Source: JAIEOG01 sp964611895 (GTDB taxonomy: Bacteria; Bdellovibrionota; FAC87; UBA2466). From it: a stretch of DNA of 64,000 nucleotides. Made by a program: the position numbers and the translations under genes. The notes below the pieces were generated by a model. The model worked only from the letters and a program-made list of their open reading frames with translations, searched no databases and had not been told where the DNA came from. Numbering within the stretch: position 1 is the stretch's first letter; each line of letters begins with the position of its first letter. Below, piece after piece: positions 7,338 through 15,539 of the stretch. Location: the NCBI GenBank assembly GCA_964611895.1, contig CAZTDN010000009.1, forward strand, positions 28,295 through 92,294, given 5' to 3'.

Positions 7338-9278
7338 ATGGGAATGTTTCCATTTTTGACCAGCATTCTCTTGGCCCAGGTTCTGCTGCTCAGTTCCCTA
7401 GCTAACGCAGCCGATCCCGTTCGTAAACACCGTCGTGGATTGGGTCTGATCCCGAAGAAGCCCGCGCCCAAAGGCCCTCTCTTGCCTTCGCTGCCCATGA
7501 CCGCGGCGCCCATGCCCAAGTCACCTCCGCCCGATAGTTTTCCAGCACCCTTGGTGGATACGAAACGCCCTCTTTTCAAACCAACTTATCAACCGCTGGA
7601 CAAAGGCAAACCTCTCCCGCCTTTGGATCGCTCTTGTGCGGGAATGGATCTCAAAGCGATTTTTGAAATTCAAGAAGTGAGACAACCTGAGCTAGCTCCT
7701 CAAGGAGTGTATTTTGTCCGGACGTCGCCCCAGGGATCGCAGATCTATTTGCAAACGAGCGCGAGCGCGCCTCCCACACTCATTCCCACTTTAGAGGATG
7801 TGAGCGCGTTCCGATCGAGCCCGGACAAAACCAAACTCGCCGTTTTGGGAAAAACGAAAAACAGCCGTCCCCTCGCACTTTGGAAAACTTCGGAGGGCCC
7901 TTTGGTTCCTATTGAATCCGAGGCGGTGGTGAGTAGCGTGGCTTGGGCTGACGATAGCTCGTGGATCGCGTTTACTTCGAATCGCCGGTCTCCCACGGAT
8001 TTTGATCTCTACCGATACGAACTCGCGAGTGGTCAAACGACCTTGCTTGCTAGTTTGAGCGGCTACCACGAAGTGCGGGATATCTCTCCCGACGGCAAAA
8101 CACTGGCACTTATCCACGCTGCCTCCAAACACAGTGGGAGCTGGGTGTTGGTCCACTCCGGCAAACCAAAGCAGCAGTTTGAAATCCAGGTCGATCCCAC
8201 CGAAGCGAGCGCCGCTTTCACTCCGGATGGCCAAAGCCTGTTTTTCAGCGCCCTCGCAAAAACAGGTACGTCTCAGGTCCATTTAGGCAACCTGGCCAGT
8301 GGGGCCTTTAAGCCCTTGGGAACTCAGGACGGCCCAGTGGAACACTTTCGCTTGAATGCGAGCCGACTCAAACTCGTCGCTGTTATCAACAGCGGAGGTC
8401 CTTCAAAGTTTGGAACTTGGACACTGAATGAAAAAGGCAGCGTCCTTAAAATGACGTCGCACCCAGAAATGTCTCAATCAGTCGTCTTGGACCCAGCTGC
8501 GGTGGTCACCGACTCCAACTCAAGTGATACTGCTTTTTATTTTGCGCGCAGTACACCCAACGCTCCGTCTGCGCTCTGGTACTGGGATGGCAAAACCGAA
8601 ATGCCCTGGTCGCCGCCGCCGGCTCTACTCGGCACCGCGGCCTGTGAAGCCAAAGCAAGAATACTCGAGTTCCCGTCTAAAGCAGGAATAGGAATTCGGG
8701 CGATCCAATATTCACGCGCTTCGATTGGATCGGAAGCCCCTACGGTCGTGTATTTGCACGACGGCCCAGACGCGCAACACCGCCCCCGCTTTTCCGCAGA
8801 GATTACTTACCTTCTCTCTCGTGGATACAAAGTCCTAGCGCTCAACCTGCCGGGCAGCACGGGCTATGGCCGATTATTTGAACAAAGCGATAATGGTCCT
8901 CAACGCCCAAACTCAATCCGAGATCTTATCGAACTTCCCGAATTGCTGAAGAGCGACAAAGAAAGCGCCTACTCGCACTTATTTGCTTACGCCAAGGGAG
9001 CCGGAGCTTGGCCAATCGCGAAGGCATTGGAAGCGCGGCCAGATCTTTTCACAGGGGCTGCGGCGATGCAGCCGATATTATCACCGCGCGCGTGGCTCAG
9101 CGCCCAACCAGTGTATCTGGAGCGCTTGTACAGAGCTGAGTGGGCGGGCACTCCGGACGTGACAGCGACGAGCAAACGGCTCTTAGTGCTAAGCGAGGCA
9201 CCTTTGGATGGGGGGCTCACTTCATTGCGAAAAGCGTTGGAGTTCTTCGAAAACCGTCACCTCGCTAGTGAAAAGTAG
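7338..9278 (+). CDS. Exported S9 peptidase-like protein, probably inactive
   Basis: 646 residues: a signal peptide (FLTSILLAQVLLLSSLANA), a Pro/Lys-rich linker, a WD40-like beta-propeller with repeats such as SSWIAFTSNRRSPTDFDLY and ISPDGKTLALIHAA, then an alpha/beta-hydrolase domain like acylaminoacyl peptidase. The hydrolase core is recognisable: YLHDGPDAQHRPRF in place of HGGP, RGYKVLALNLPGSTGYGRLF, and a nucleophile-elbow region. At the elbow the GxSxGG motif reads AYAKGAGAW (Lys553 region) with no serine, and no clear Asp/His pair follows. I infer a non-catalytic binding role. ATG at 7344 is an alternative start. Confidence 0.8.
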   Translation: MGMFPFLTSILLAQVLLLSSLANAADPVRKHRRGLGLIPKKPAPKGPLLPSLPMTAAPMPKSPPPDSFPAPLVDTKRPLFKPTYQPLDKGKPLPPLDRSCAGMDLKAIFEIQEVRQPELAPQGVYFVRTSPQGSQIYLQTSASAPPTLIPTLEDVSAFRSSPDKTKLAVLGKTKNSRPLALWKTSEGPLVPIESEAVVSSVAWADDSSWIAFTSNRRSPTDFDLYRYELASGQTTLLASLSGYHEVRDISPDGKTLALIHAASKHSGSWVLVHSGKPKQQFEIQVDPTEASAAFTPDGQSLFFSALAKTGTSQVHLGNLASGAFKPLGTQDGPVEHFRLNASRLKLVAVINSGGPSKFGTWTLNEKGSVLKMTSHPEMSQSVVLDPAAVVTDSNSSDTAFYFARSTPNAPSALWYWDGKTEMPWSPPPALLGTAACEAKARILEFPSKAGIGIRAIQYSRASIGSEAPTVVYLHDGPDAQHRPRFSAEITYLLSRGYKVLALNLPGSTGYGRLFEQSDNGPQRPNSIRDLIELPELLKSDKESAYSHLFAYAKGAGAWPIAKALEARPDLFTGAAAMQPILSPRAWLSAQPVYLERLYRAEWAGTPDVTATSKRLLVLSEAPLDGGLTSLRKALEFFENRHLASEK

Positions 9279-9290
9279 ACGGCCAACAAA

Positions 9291-9320
9291 AAAAGGGCCC
9301 TGGAAAACCAGGACCCTTTT
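9291..9320 (+). terminator. Intrinsic terminator after the S9-like gene
   Basis: AAAAGGGCCCTGG (9291-9303) pairs with CCAGGACCCTTTT (9308-9320) across an AAAA loop, with one mismatch in 13 bp. It begins 12 bp after the stop codon. The A/T flanks allow it to work in both directions between these convergent genes. Confidence 0.85.
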
Positions 9321-9595
9321 CAAAGATGAAAAGAAGTGACTCAAGGTGCGGATGATCTAGTTGGGTCGAGCTGCCTTACTGGCTGAATCTCACTTTGTGT
9401 TACTCCCCAGAGAATGCAGTGTCTGTGCCACGCGCTGAGCTTGAAACAATTGAGAAAAACTCGGTTAGCCGCTCCCCCTGTGCACAGCAAGTATGCATGC
9501 TTCGATTGCACTAGATTTTTATGTTTAGTTTCAACAAGTTAACCCCTGTCACATTTAACGGGCTTGCTGTGCGCAGTGTTTAAAAAACACCGCTG
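9321..9595. other. Intergenic stretch without a gene
   Basis: 275 bp between convergent genes. I see no open frame with a ribosome-binding site and no tRNA-like fold. A weak imperfect hairpin around 9572-9594 lies just past the end of the minus-strand gene but has no U-run. Confidence 0.5.
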
Positions 9596-10573
9596 CTATC
9601 CCTTCATATCTAGCACTAGCTGTACGGTGAGGGTCTGGAAACCCAGTGGGTTGCGCAAGAACGAAATAGCGTACGCCCCACGAACGCTCACATCCACCAG
9701 TGCCGAGCGGTAGAACCGGTAAGCGGCGCCCGCACCAATCCAAAGACTCCCTAGACTAGAAACTGACCCGAAACGCGTCCCCAGAGTCCCCGGCAAGCTC
9801 GTCACGCTGATCGCAAACGCATAATGGAGGTTTCCATAAAACTCGAATTCATCCATGGCATAGCCCACCGAAGCCCCCGCATCGATGAACCCGAAACCCG
9901 CTTCATTGCTGCCTGCATCGGTGCCCGTAAGATTTGTATAGGCTAGTTCAAAACGTATCGGGACATCTCTACGAAGGTAGAAACCGCCGTGCACTCCGCC
10001 TGAAAAAGATAACCCAGTAAAAAGATACCCACTAGGTCCGTCGTATCCGTGTGTGATTCCAAACAATCCGCCGCCATGAACCCCAAAGAAAAAACTCGTC
10101 TTGCGATGGAGCAATAGACTTTCGTCCGAGGGCACTCTCAAACGTGCTTTTTTGCGAGGGGACGGAGGAGGGCTCGCTGATGAGGAGTCGTTTTGTACCG
10201 TCTTTCGCTCAGCGGACTTGGGTGGGGCAGCTTTTTTTTCGATGAGCAGCCGATCTTGTTGAACCCAACCCTCGATGTTGCCCTGTTCAAGCTCGACATC
10301 CACGGGGTAGAAAGTGCCTTCTTGTTCTCCGGTGATCCGGAGCAGCGTTCCCTTGGGCAAGATTCCGTGACTCGCGCCCTCGAGACTTGCCTCCTTGAAC
10401 AGCTCGGAGTCTTGCGTCACCTCCGCGATTACCCCCTTAAGAGGGGCGGCATGGATAGAAAAACCAGTTAAACAGGCAATCGCGAAAAATAGGCGACAAA
10501 CTCGATGTGCCGCGTGTGTGGGAACATATCGATGATTTGTAGTTGCTCGAAACGAAAACTGTCTCTTAGGCAT
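9596..10573 (-). CDS. SH3-domain outer-membrane beta-barrel protein
   Basis: About 325 residues. A hydrophobic export segment (LFFAIACLTGFSI, then HAAP) is followed by a bacterial SH3 domain (about 47-115; ILPKGTLLRITGEQEG, IEGWVQQDRLL), a Ser/Pro/Lys linker, and a C-terminal region of alternating aromatic and glycine residues ending in a beta-strand. That region looks like an 8-stranded outer-membrane barrel (FFFGVHGGGLFGITHG, GAAYRFYRS). The start is uncertain: no ATG/GTG/TTG lies just before the signal region, so the nearest in-frame ATG (10573) is used, inside the upstream methyltransferase gene. Confidence 0.7.
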   Translation of the reverse strand: MPKRQFSFRATTNHRYVPTHAAHRVCRLFFAIACLTGFSIHAAPLKGVIAEVTQDSELFKEASLEGASHGILPKGTLLRITGEQEGTFYPVDVELEQGNIEGWVQQDRLLIEKKAAPPKSAERKTVQNDSSSASPPPSPRKKARLRVPSDESLLLHRKTSFFFGVHGGGLFGITHGYDGPSGYLFTGLSFSGGVHGGFYLRRDVPIRFELAYTNLTGTDAGSNEAGFGFIDAGASVGYAMDEFEFYGNLHYAFAISVTSLPGTLGTRFGSVSSLGSLWIGAGAAYRFYRSALVDVSVRGAYAISFLRNPLGFQTLTVQLVLDMKG

Positions 10574-11583
10574 TGGACATCTTTCGTGAAAGCCACAGGT
10601 GAACACGAAACGTAAATCACCGACTTCAAACCCGCGTGCACAAGCGGCGCAATACACCCTTCCGCGCCCGCGCGCGGTGGATCCAACAAAAGTGTATCAT
10701 ACCGATCTCTAAAATCACGTGGGAGGCGACGTACCAGCTTGGAGTCCACGCGAGATTCCACCCAGGCCACTGTGGGAGTCTGTCTCTCACCGAATAGCGC
10801 TCGGCCCTGCTCCAAAGCCACTGACGAAGAATCCACTGCAAAGACTTCTCGAACGTGATCCGCATACCCCAGGGTAAAATTCCCATTGCCCGAAAACAGC
10901 TCTAGAACCGACTTGGCCCCTGAGCGACAAATCAACTCGGTAACTGCAGAGCGAAGCTTGGCGTTCTGGGCATCATGGACCTGGGCAAAGCCCGCCGCAG
11001 CATGGGGTTGGTTTTCTAACCTGTGAACGGAACCATCGGGCTGCAAAGCCAACTCAATTTTCGTTTTTTCCGCGTAGACTGTTCCCTCTGCTCGCAATGC
11101 ACGCAGGGCTTCGTTGAGTTCGGGGCGTGTCACTGCACAATGATCGATGTCGATAATCTCATGCGAGCCTTTTCGATAAAATCCTAGGCGCTTACCCTTT
11201 GCATGGAGCTGAATGCGGTTTCGGTAACCAAACAACGCCTCTGATCCCAACGTGGGCAGAAACTTTTCAGGCAACCATTCGGAACGCGTCAGAACGTGGG
11301 AGAGTGTTTTTTCTTTCGCTTGAAGTTGCGCAGAATACTTCCAGTTTTGCCAGTCGCACCCTCCACAAGAGTCGAACACAGGGCACTCGGCAGAAACGCG
11401 CTCTTGCGACGGCGCCAGTACTTCGATCAATTCAGCGTCTCGGTACCGCTTTTCCCCCTCGTAGCGTGCTTTTACATGATCTCCGGGAATGGCACCTGGA
11501 ACAAAGTACAGATTCCCTTGAGCGTCCCGCGCAACGCCTTGCCCCATTAACCCGACTTGTTCAATTTGGAGTTCAATTTCCAC
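10468..11583 (-). CDS. TRAM-domain RNA uracil-C5 methyltransferase (RlmD/RlmCD/TrmA family)
   Basis: A SAM-dependent enzyme that methylates uracil C5 in 23S rRNA or tRNA. An N-terminal TRAM domain (about 1-55) precedes a 4Fe-4S cysteine set (CPVFDSCGGCDWQ, plus HCAV later). The methyltransferase core has VLELFSGNGNFTL for SAM, LDPPRAG, and catalytic Cys in YVSCSPVAFTKD. The GTG start at 11583 is preferred over an in-frame TTG at 11595 because GAGG sits 6 nt before it. It overlaps the flavoprotein gene by 11 bp. I cannot tell which uridine is modified. Confidence 0.87.
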   Translation of the reverse strand: MEIELQIEQVGLMGQGVARDAQGNLYFVPGAIPGDHVKARYEGEKRYRDAELIEVLAPSQERVSAECPVFDSCGGCDWQNWKYSAQLQAKEKTLSHVLTRSEWLPEKFLPTLGSEALFGYRNRIQLHAKGKRLGFYRKGSHEIIDIDHCAVTRPELNEALRALRAEGTVYAEKTKIELALQPDGSVHRLENQPHAAAGFAQVHDAQNAKLRSAVTELICRSGAKSVLELFSGNGNFTLGYADHVREVFAVDSSSVALEQGRALFGERQTPTVAWVESRVDSKLVRRLPRDFRDRYDTLLLDPPRAGAEGCIAPLVHAGLKSVIYVSCSPVAFTKDVQCLRDSFRFEQLQIIDMFPHTRHIEFVAYFSRLPV

Positions 11584-12124
11584 GATAAACCTCAATTAAC
11601 CATTTTGAGAACACGTCCGCCGCGGGCATTTTTAGTCGCCCCTCTTCCTCAGGTGACGGAAAAAAGCGAGCGCCCCAGGTTTCAAGCTGAGCGACGTACT
11701 TCGCATAAAGCGGGTGTTTTTGTAACTGTAAATTCATCGTGGGCACACAAACCAACGGTGCCTTGCGCCCCACCTGCCCAGCCACCATAAGAGAAACTGC
11801 ACTATCAGTAATTCCCAATGCGCATTTCGTTAGGGTGTTTAGTGTCAATGGGGCCAGGACAGCGATGTCGAAAGGCTCCAAATGCTCCACGTCGGCTCCG
11901 GGGTCCTGAAGAATGGGCCCTTGTGCCGCCCACTTAAGGCTGAGCTCGGTAATAAACTTCAACGCCGCGGGGGTCGCAAAGACTGTGAGCTGAGCACCAT
12001 GCCGACGCAATTCTCTTAAGATCTTAACGGTTTCTACTGCACCAATCCCACCGCAAATCCCAAAGGCAACGCGCACCCCCTGAAGGGCATCACTTTTTAT
12101 TTCTACTCCAGTATCGTGTATCAC
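11573..12124 (-). CDS. Flavoprotein of the HFCD (CoaC/UbiX-like) family
   Basis: 183 residues with the Rossmann-like fold of homo-oligomeric FMN-binding cysteine decarboxylases. GVRVAFGICGGIGAVETVKI matches the family's glycine-rich N-terminal loop. APLTLNTLTKCALGITDS matches the ALS/PATxNTxAKxAxGxxD FMN-binding stretch, and VCVPTMNLQLQKHP the PAMNxxMW(x)HP active-site segment. It lacks the CoaB half. The Cys proton-donor motif of true CoaC is not evident, so the substrate is unknown. Divergent from the ArsC-like gene and coupled to the methyltransferase downstream. Confidence 0.8.
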   Translation of the reverse strand: MIHDTGVEIKSDALQGVRVAFGICGGIGAVETVKILRELRRHGAQLTVFATPAALKFITELSLKWAAQGPILQDPGADVEHLEPFDIAVLAPLTLNTLTKCALGITDSAVSLMVAGQVGRKAPLVCVPTMNLQLQKHPLYAKYVAQLETWGARFFPSPEEEGRLKMPAADVFSKWLIEVYRGN

Positions 12125-12251
12125 TGCTCACTCTTGCCGCAATCAGCGCAAAATCTCAATTCTCTTTGTGGGCACCGCAATCGCTCGATGAATACCTTGT
12201 TCCGCCGAACTGCTTATGTTAAGAAAAACGCCACGTTTACGAGGAGGTCGG

Positions 12252-12611
12252 ATGGGAGAGATCGTTTTATACGCGAAGAAGAGTTGCACACAGTGCAAAA
12301 AGGCCATCGCCTTCTTAAATAAGAAGGGCGTTCGGTATCAGTTGAAAGATATCGTTCATGAGCCACCCCCACGCAGTTTGCTTGAGAAAGTTATCAAAGC
12401 AGAAAATATTTATGCGAGTTTGAATCAGCGAAGCACGACGTACCGTGAAAACCATCTCGGCCGGCGTCGTACGACGAAAAACGAAGCCATTCGGCTGATG
12501 CTGAAAGATCCCAACCTGATCAAGCGCCCGCTTATCATCAAAGATAACCGAGCCTATCAAGGGTTCGACGAAGACAGCTTGCTCGACTTTGTCGCGGTTG
12601 CGGAAGCCTGA
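12252..12611 (+). CDS. ArsC/Spx-family thioredoxin-fold protein
   Basis: A 119-residue protein with the ArsC fold. The CxxC pair is at residues 12-15 (KSCTQCKKAIAFL). The conserved ArsC/Spx segments RSTTYRE and KRPLIIKD follow, the latter holding the Arg that ArsC uses. It could be a reductase or a redox regulator; the sequence does not decide. The start is set by GGAGG 5 nt before ATG 12252. A strong terminator for this gene lies inside the opposite-strand neighbour, whose 3' end overlaps this gene by 55 bp. Confidence 0.8.
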   Translation: MGEIVLYAKKSCTQCKKAIAFLNKKGVRYQLKDIVHEPPPRSLLEKVIKAENIYASLNQRSTTYRENHLGRRRTTKNEAIRLMLKDPNLIKRPLIIKDNRAYQGFDEDSLLDFVAVAEA

Positions 12612-13243
12612 GTCGCGATTTCACGGGCTTCGGCCCGAAGTTTTAAGAGACGGCCCTTCAGTTCATCCTGAAGGGCCTTTCTTTTTTCCTCTGAGCAATC
12701 AGCAGGAACTTTCATGGGCTCCCCGAAGAGCACCACACAACGAGAGAACGGTTTTGGCAGATACCCCTCGTTCCATGCGCGAGGAATGGGCCAGCGGTGG
12801 ACCGCGAAACCGGCGGCGGGAACAATCGGTAGCCCGCTGTTTTGCGCCAAAAACAAAATACCTGGTTTGACTTCGTAAATCGGTCCCCGAGGTCCATCCA
12901 CGGCGATCGCTGCACTTCTTCGGTCCGTGCAAACGGCATCGACCAAGCCTTTCAAACCGCCCGCACCCCCACGACTACTCGACCCCCGCACCACAAAATA
13001 ACCCAGACGGGACAAGAGCAACGCCATCGACTCGCCATCTCGACTGCGACTGGCCATGACCGCATAACCCCGCCGCGAAAACACCGGCACCAACAAAAGC
13101 TCATCGCCATGCCAATGCGCATAAAGGTGAGGAACTTCATCCCCCGGATGCTGAAACACTTGCACTCGCCACAGATGCCTTGCGATCCAAAGCAGGACTT
13201 GCGCAGTGAGAACAAATAGATAGCTCTTTATTCGATGAAACAT
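12557..13243 (-). CDS. DUF374 lysophospholipid acyltransferase-like membrane protein
   Basis: 228 residues. An N-terminal hydrophobic helix (YLFVLTAQVLLWIARHL) is followed by the DUF374 core. YAHWHGDELLLVPVF holds the HxxxD/E-like region, and AIAVDGPRGPIYEVKPGI is the family signature. GLPIVPAAGFAVHRWPIPRAWNEG is typical of the C-terminal half, where many members read SWD. Members act on or near lipid A/lysophospholipid acylation, but few have been tested. The 3' end overlaps the ArsC-like gene. Start is 44 bp from the divergent kinase-PilZ gene. Confidence 0.85.
   Translation of the reverse strand: MFHRIKSYLFVLTAQVLLWIARHLWRVQVFQHPGDEVPHLYAHWHGDELLLVPVFSRRGYAVMASRSRDGESMALLLSRLGYFVVRGSSSRGGAGGLKGLVDAVCTDRRSAAIAVDGPRGPIYEVKPGILFLAQNSGLPIVPAAGFAVHRWPIPRAWNEGYLPKPFSRCVVLFGEPMKVPADCSEEKRKALQDELKGRLLKLRAEAREIATQASATATKSSKLSSSNP
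12652..12687 (+). terminator. Intrinsic terminator embedded in antisense coding sequence
   Basis: GGCCCTTCAG (12652-12661) pairs perfectly with CTGAAGGGCC (12668-12677) across a 6-nt loop and is followed by TTTCTTTTTT. It is oriented to end transcripts of the ArsC/Spx-like gene, 40 bp past its stop. It lies within the C-terminal codons of the minus-strand DUF374 gene. Confidence 0.88.
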
Positions 13244-13287
13244 TTAAGCCTCAACCGCTAACAAAGCCCTGCCGAAGAGTAAAGAGC

Positions 13288-14334
13288 ATGAGTGTGGCCA
13301 AGAAAAATGCCTCCAAAACCGGCTCCGCACCGCCACGAAACGCGGACGACGAAAAACTGTCTGCGTTTTGCCGTACTGCAAGTCACGAATTGGGCAATGT
13401 ACTGGGCACCATCGTGGGAGAACTCGATTATGGATTGGCCCACACCAACACTCTGGTGCGCTACCGGGCGATGAATGTAGCGCATGCCGCCGCGGAGCGT
13501 GCCATCAGCCTCGCCAGAAACTTGGCCTACTTTGCGGTACACCCTCAGGTGGACCCACGCTCCACTGATGTCTCACAACTTCTCTTGGACACCGTAGAGA
13601 TGGTCGAAAAGGATTTGCGCCACCGTAACATCAAGCTTCAGGTGCTCATCGAGTCCGCTCGCACAATGATATTGGACCCGGGGGCCACTCAACAGATTCT
13701 GCTCAACCTCTTTCGAAGATCCAGCGAAACCATGCCGCAAGGCGGAAAAATCACTCTTAGTCTGCGGCAAAACGGCAACCGAATGCAAATTGCCAGCTCC
13801 GACACGGGAGTCGGTATCCCCCCTGAGCGTCTCTCTGATCCGTCGAGCATTGAAGCCCAAGGGTTGGAGCTCGCGGTCGCAAAAATGCTGGTCGAACGCC
13901 AAGGCGGGGAACTCCAAATTGAGTCGCATCCAGGAGATGGCACGAAGTACACGTTGAGTTTTCCCTATGACCCCCACTTGAATCTCCCCAATGGATTTGT
14001 GGAGCATCGAAAATTTCGCCGAGTAAAAGCCCGCTTGCCGGTGGAACTCTCGTTTAATGGAAAGAGTCCGTTTACTTCGGAAATTCGATCCCTGAGCATC
14101 CGTGGTTGCTTTGTCTCATTGGGAGAGGTCGCGCATGGCAAACTGCCCCAAGTCGACTCTACTTGCACGCTGCGTATTTATTACTACCAGGACCAAGTAC
14201 TCGACATCGCCAAGTGCCGCATTGCCAACCACGCACCGGTCGATGGTACGCCGGGAATCGGAATCGAGTTTGTGGATATGGCCGCAAGAGCGCGCAAACT
14301 TCTCGAGGCCATTGTAAAAAGCCACGCCTACTAA
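13288..14334 (+). CDS. Histidine-kinase-like protein fused to a PilZ domain
   Basis: 348 residues. A DHp-like helix pair holds H33 in ASHELGNVLG. A GHKL ATPase domain spans about 90-225 with the G1 box SDTGVGIP and a GDGTKYTLSFP G2-like end. Residues 233-345 form a PilZ domain (FRRVKARLPVEL with RxxxR, then SLSIRGC instead of D/NxSxxG). There is no transmembrane or sensor domain. At the N-box, which should read NxxxN, residue 144 is Arg (NLFRRS). ATP binding and kinase activity are therefore doubtful and the protein may be a c-di-GMP-responsive scaffold. No receiver gene is adjacent. Confidence 0.82.
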   Translation: MSVAKKNASKTGSAPPRNADDEKLSAFCRTASHELGNVLGTIVGELDYGLAHTNTLVRYRAMNVAHAAAERAISLARNLAYFAVHPQVDPRSTDVSQLLLDTVEMVEKDLRHRNIKLQVLIESARTMILDPGATQQILLNLFRRSSETMPQGGKITLSLRQNGNRMQIASSDTGVGIPPERLSDPSSIEAQGLELAVAKMLVERQGGELQIESHPGDGTKYTLSFPYDPHLNLPNGFVEHRKFRRVKARLPVELSFNGKSPFTSEIRSLSIRGCFVSLGEVAHGKLPQVDSTCTLRIYYYQDQVLDIAKCRIANHAPVDGTPGIGIEFVDMAARARKLLEAIVKSHAY

Positions 14335-14485
14335 ACCGAAACCCGCCGTCCCAAAGATTATCTGGATTTTAAAGCATTGTTATTATTGGGTAAATTCCGC
14401 TTCAAGCGCACCGCGCAGAAACCCCTTCCCTTTGCTCATTCCGTGCGCAAAAGTTACCGAAAACGGGATATCCCGGTAAGAAATC

Positions 14486-15532
14486 ATGAAAATATGCTTC
14501 GTCGTCCGATCGGTTCACAATCAGCTTCCGAATTACACCACCACGCACCTTGCTTTTGAGGCCTACAAGCGCGGACACAAAGTCATCTACACTTCTATCA
14601 ATAGTTTTTCATGCGCTGACGATCAGACCATACGCGCCACGGGCATAAGCCCCGGCTACAGCGGCCTAGAGTCGCGTCAGGAATTCTTGGCAGCACTGCA
14701 GGGCGAAAACGCCGTCCGCGAAGAAGTCTGCCTAAATAAGTTCGATGTCGCGTTTTTGCGCTACAATCCCAACGAAAATGAAGCAGAAAAAAAGAGCCGC
14801 AATCCTGCGCTGGAGTTTGCCCGTCTATTAAAGCACAGCGGTGTTTTGGTGGTGAACGACCCCAGCGGGTTGTCGCGTGCCGCGAGTAAGATGTACCTTT
14901 GTACGCTGCCGCCAGAGATTCGCGCAAAGACTTTGATCACGCGCAGCGCCCATAAGATAAAAGACTTCCTGCGAACACTTCGCAAACCAGCGATCATCAA
15001 GCCTCTGTCCGGATTTGGCGGACAGGACGTCTTTTTTGTAAAAAATGCAAAAGAAATAAATATCAATCAGATTATTTCAGCAGTGAGCAAGAACGGCTAT
15101 GTCATGGCTCAGGAATTTATTCCCCAAGTCAAAAAAGGGGACAAACGCCTGCTCTTGCTCAATGGGGCGCCCATTATCATCGATGGCAAAGCAGCCATCT
15201 ACAGTCGGGTCGCTCCCAAGGGTGAAGTGCGCAGTAACATTCATATAGGCGGAACCCGAAAGAAAAGCGAATTCACCAAAGTCGAAGCCCAGATCGCTAA
15301 AGCCATTCAAACCCGCCTCGTCGCCGATGGTTTGTACTTTGTCGGCGCCGACATTGTGGGCGATAAATTGCTTGAGATAAATGTGTTCTGTCCGGGTGGT
15401 ATCAATAACATCAACGAACTCTATGGAATCAACGTGGGCGCATACGTGATTGAAGATTTGGAAAACCGGGCCAGACTGTTAAAGACGCACGCTCCTTTTA
15501 TCCATCCCCCTCACCTCGTTCGCGCGTTATAA
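14486..15532 (+). CDS. ATP-grasp ligase, GshB/RimK-like
   Basis: 348-residue ATP-grasp protein. It shows the preATP-grasp domain (MKICFVVRS), the motif VVNDPSGLSRAASKMYL like GshB NxPxxLRxxNEKL, PAIIKPLSGFGGQDVFFV, KGDKRLLLLNG, and the metal-binding LLEINVFCPGGINNI near the C-terminus. Glutathione synthetase is the closest well-known relative by these motifs, but no gshA lies nearby and other peptide ligases share them. It is followed 7 bp later by ddl, so two ATP-grasp ligases sit in tandem. The upstream 151 bp has no clear consensus promoter. Confidence 0.8.
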   Translation: MKICFVVRSVHNQLPNYTTTHLAFEAYKRGHKVIYTSINSFSCADDQTIRATGISPGYSGLESRQEFLAALQGENAVREEVCLNKFDVAFLRYNPNENEAEKKSRNPALEFARLLKHSGVLVVNDPSGLSRAASKMYLCTLPPEIRAKTLITRSAHKIKDFLRTLRKPAIIKPLSGFGGQDVFFVKNAKEININQIISAVSKNGYVMAQEFIPQVKKGDKRLLLLNGAPIIIDGKAAIYSRVAPKGEVRSNIHIGGTRKKSEFTKVEAQIAKAIQTRLVADGLYFVGADIVGDKLLEINVFCPGGINNINELYGINVGAYVIEDLENRARLLKTHAPFIHPPHLVRAL

Positions 15533-15539
15533 TCAGTCT

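Noticed and set aside
12116..12322. Separate plus-strand gene upstream of the ArsC/Spx-like gene
   Set aside because: It lies in another frame over the promoter region and the start of the real gene, with no ribosome-binding site.
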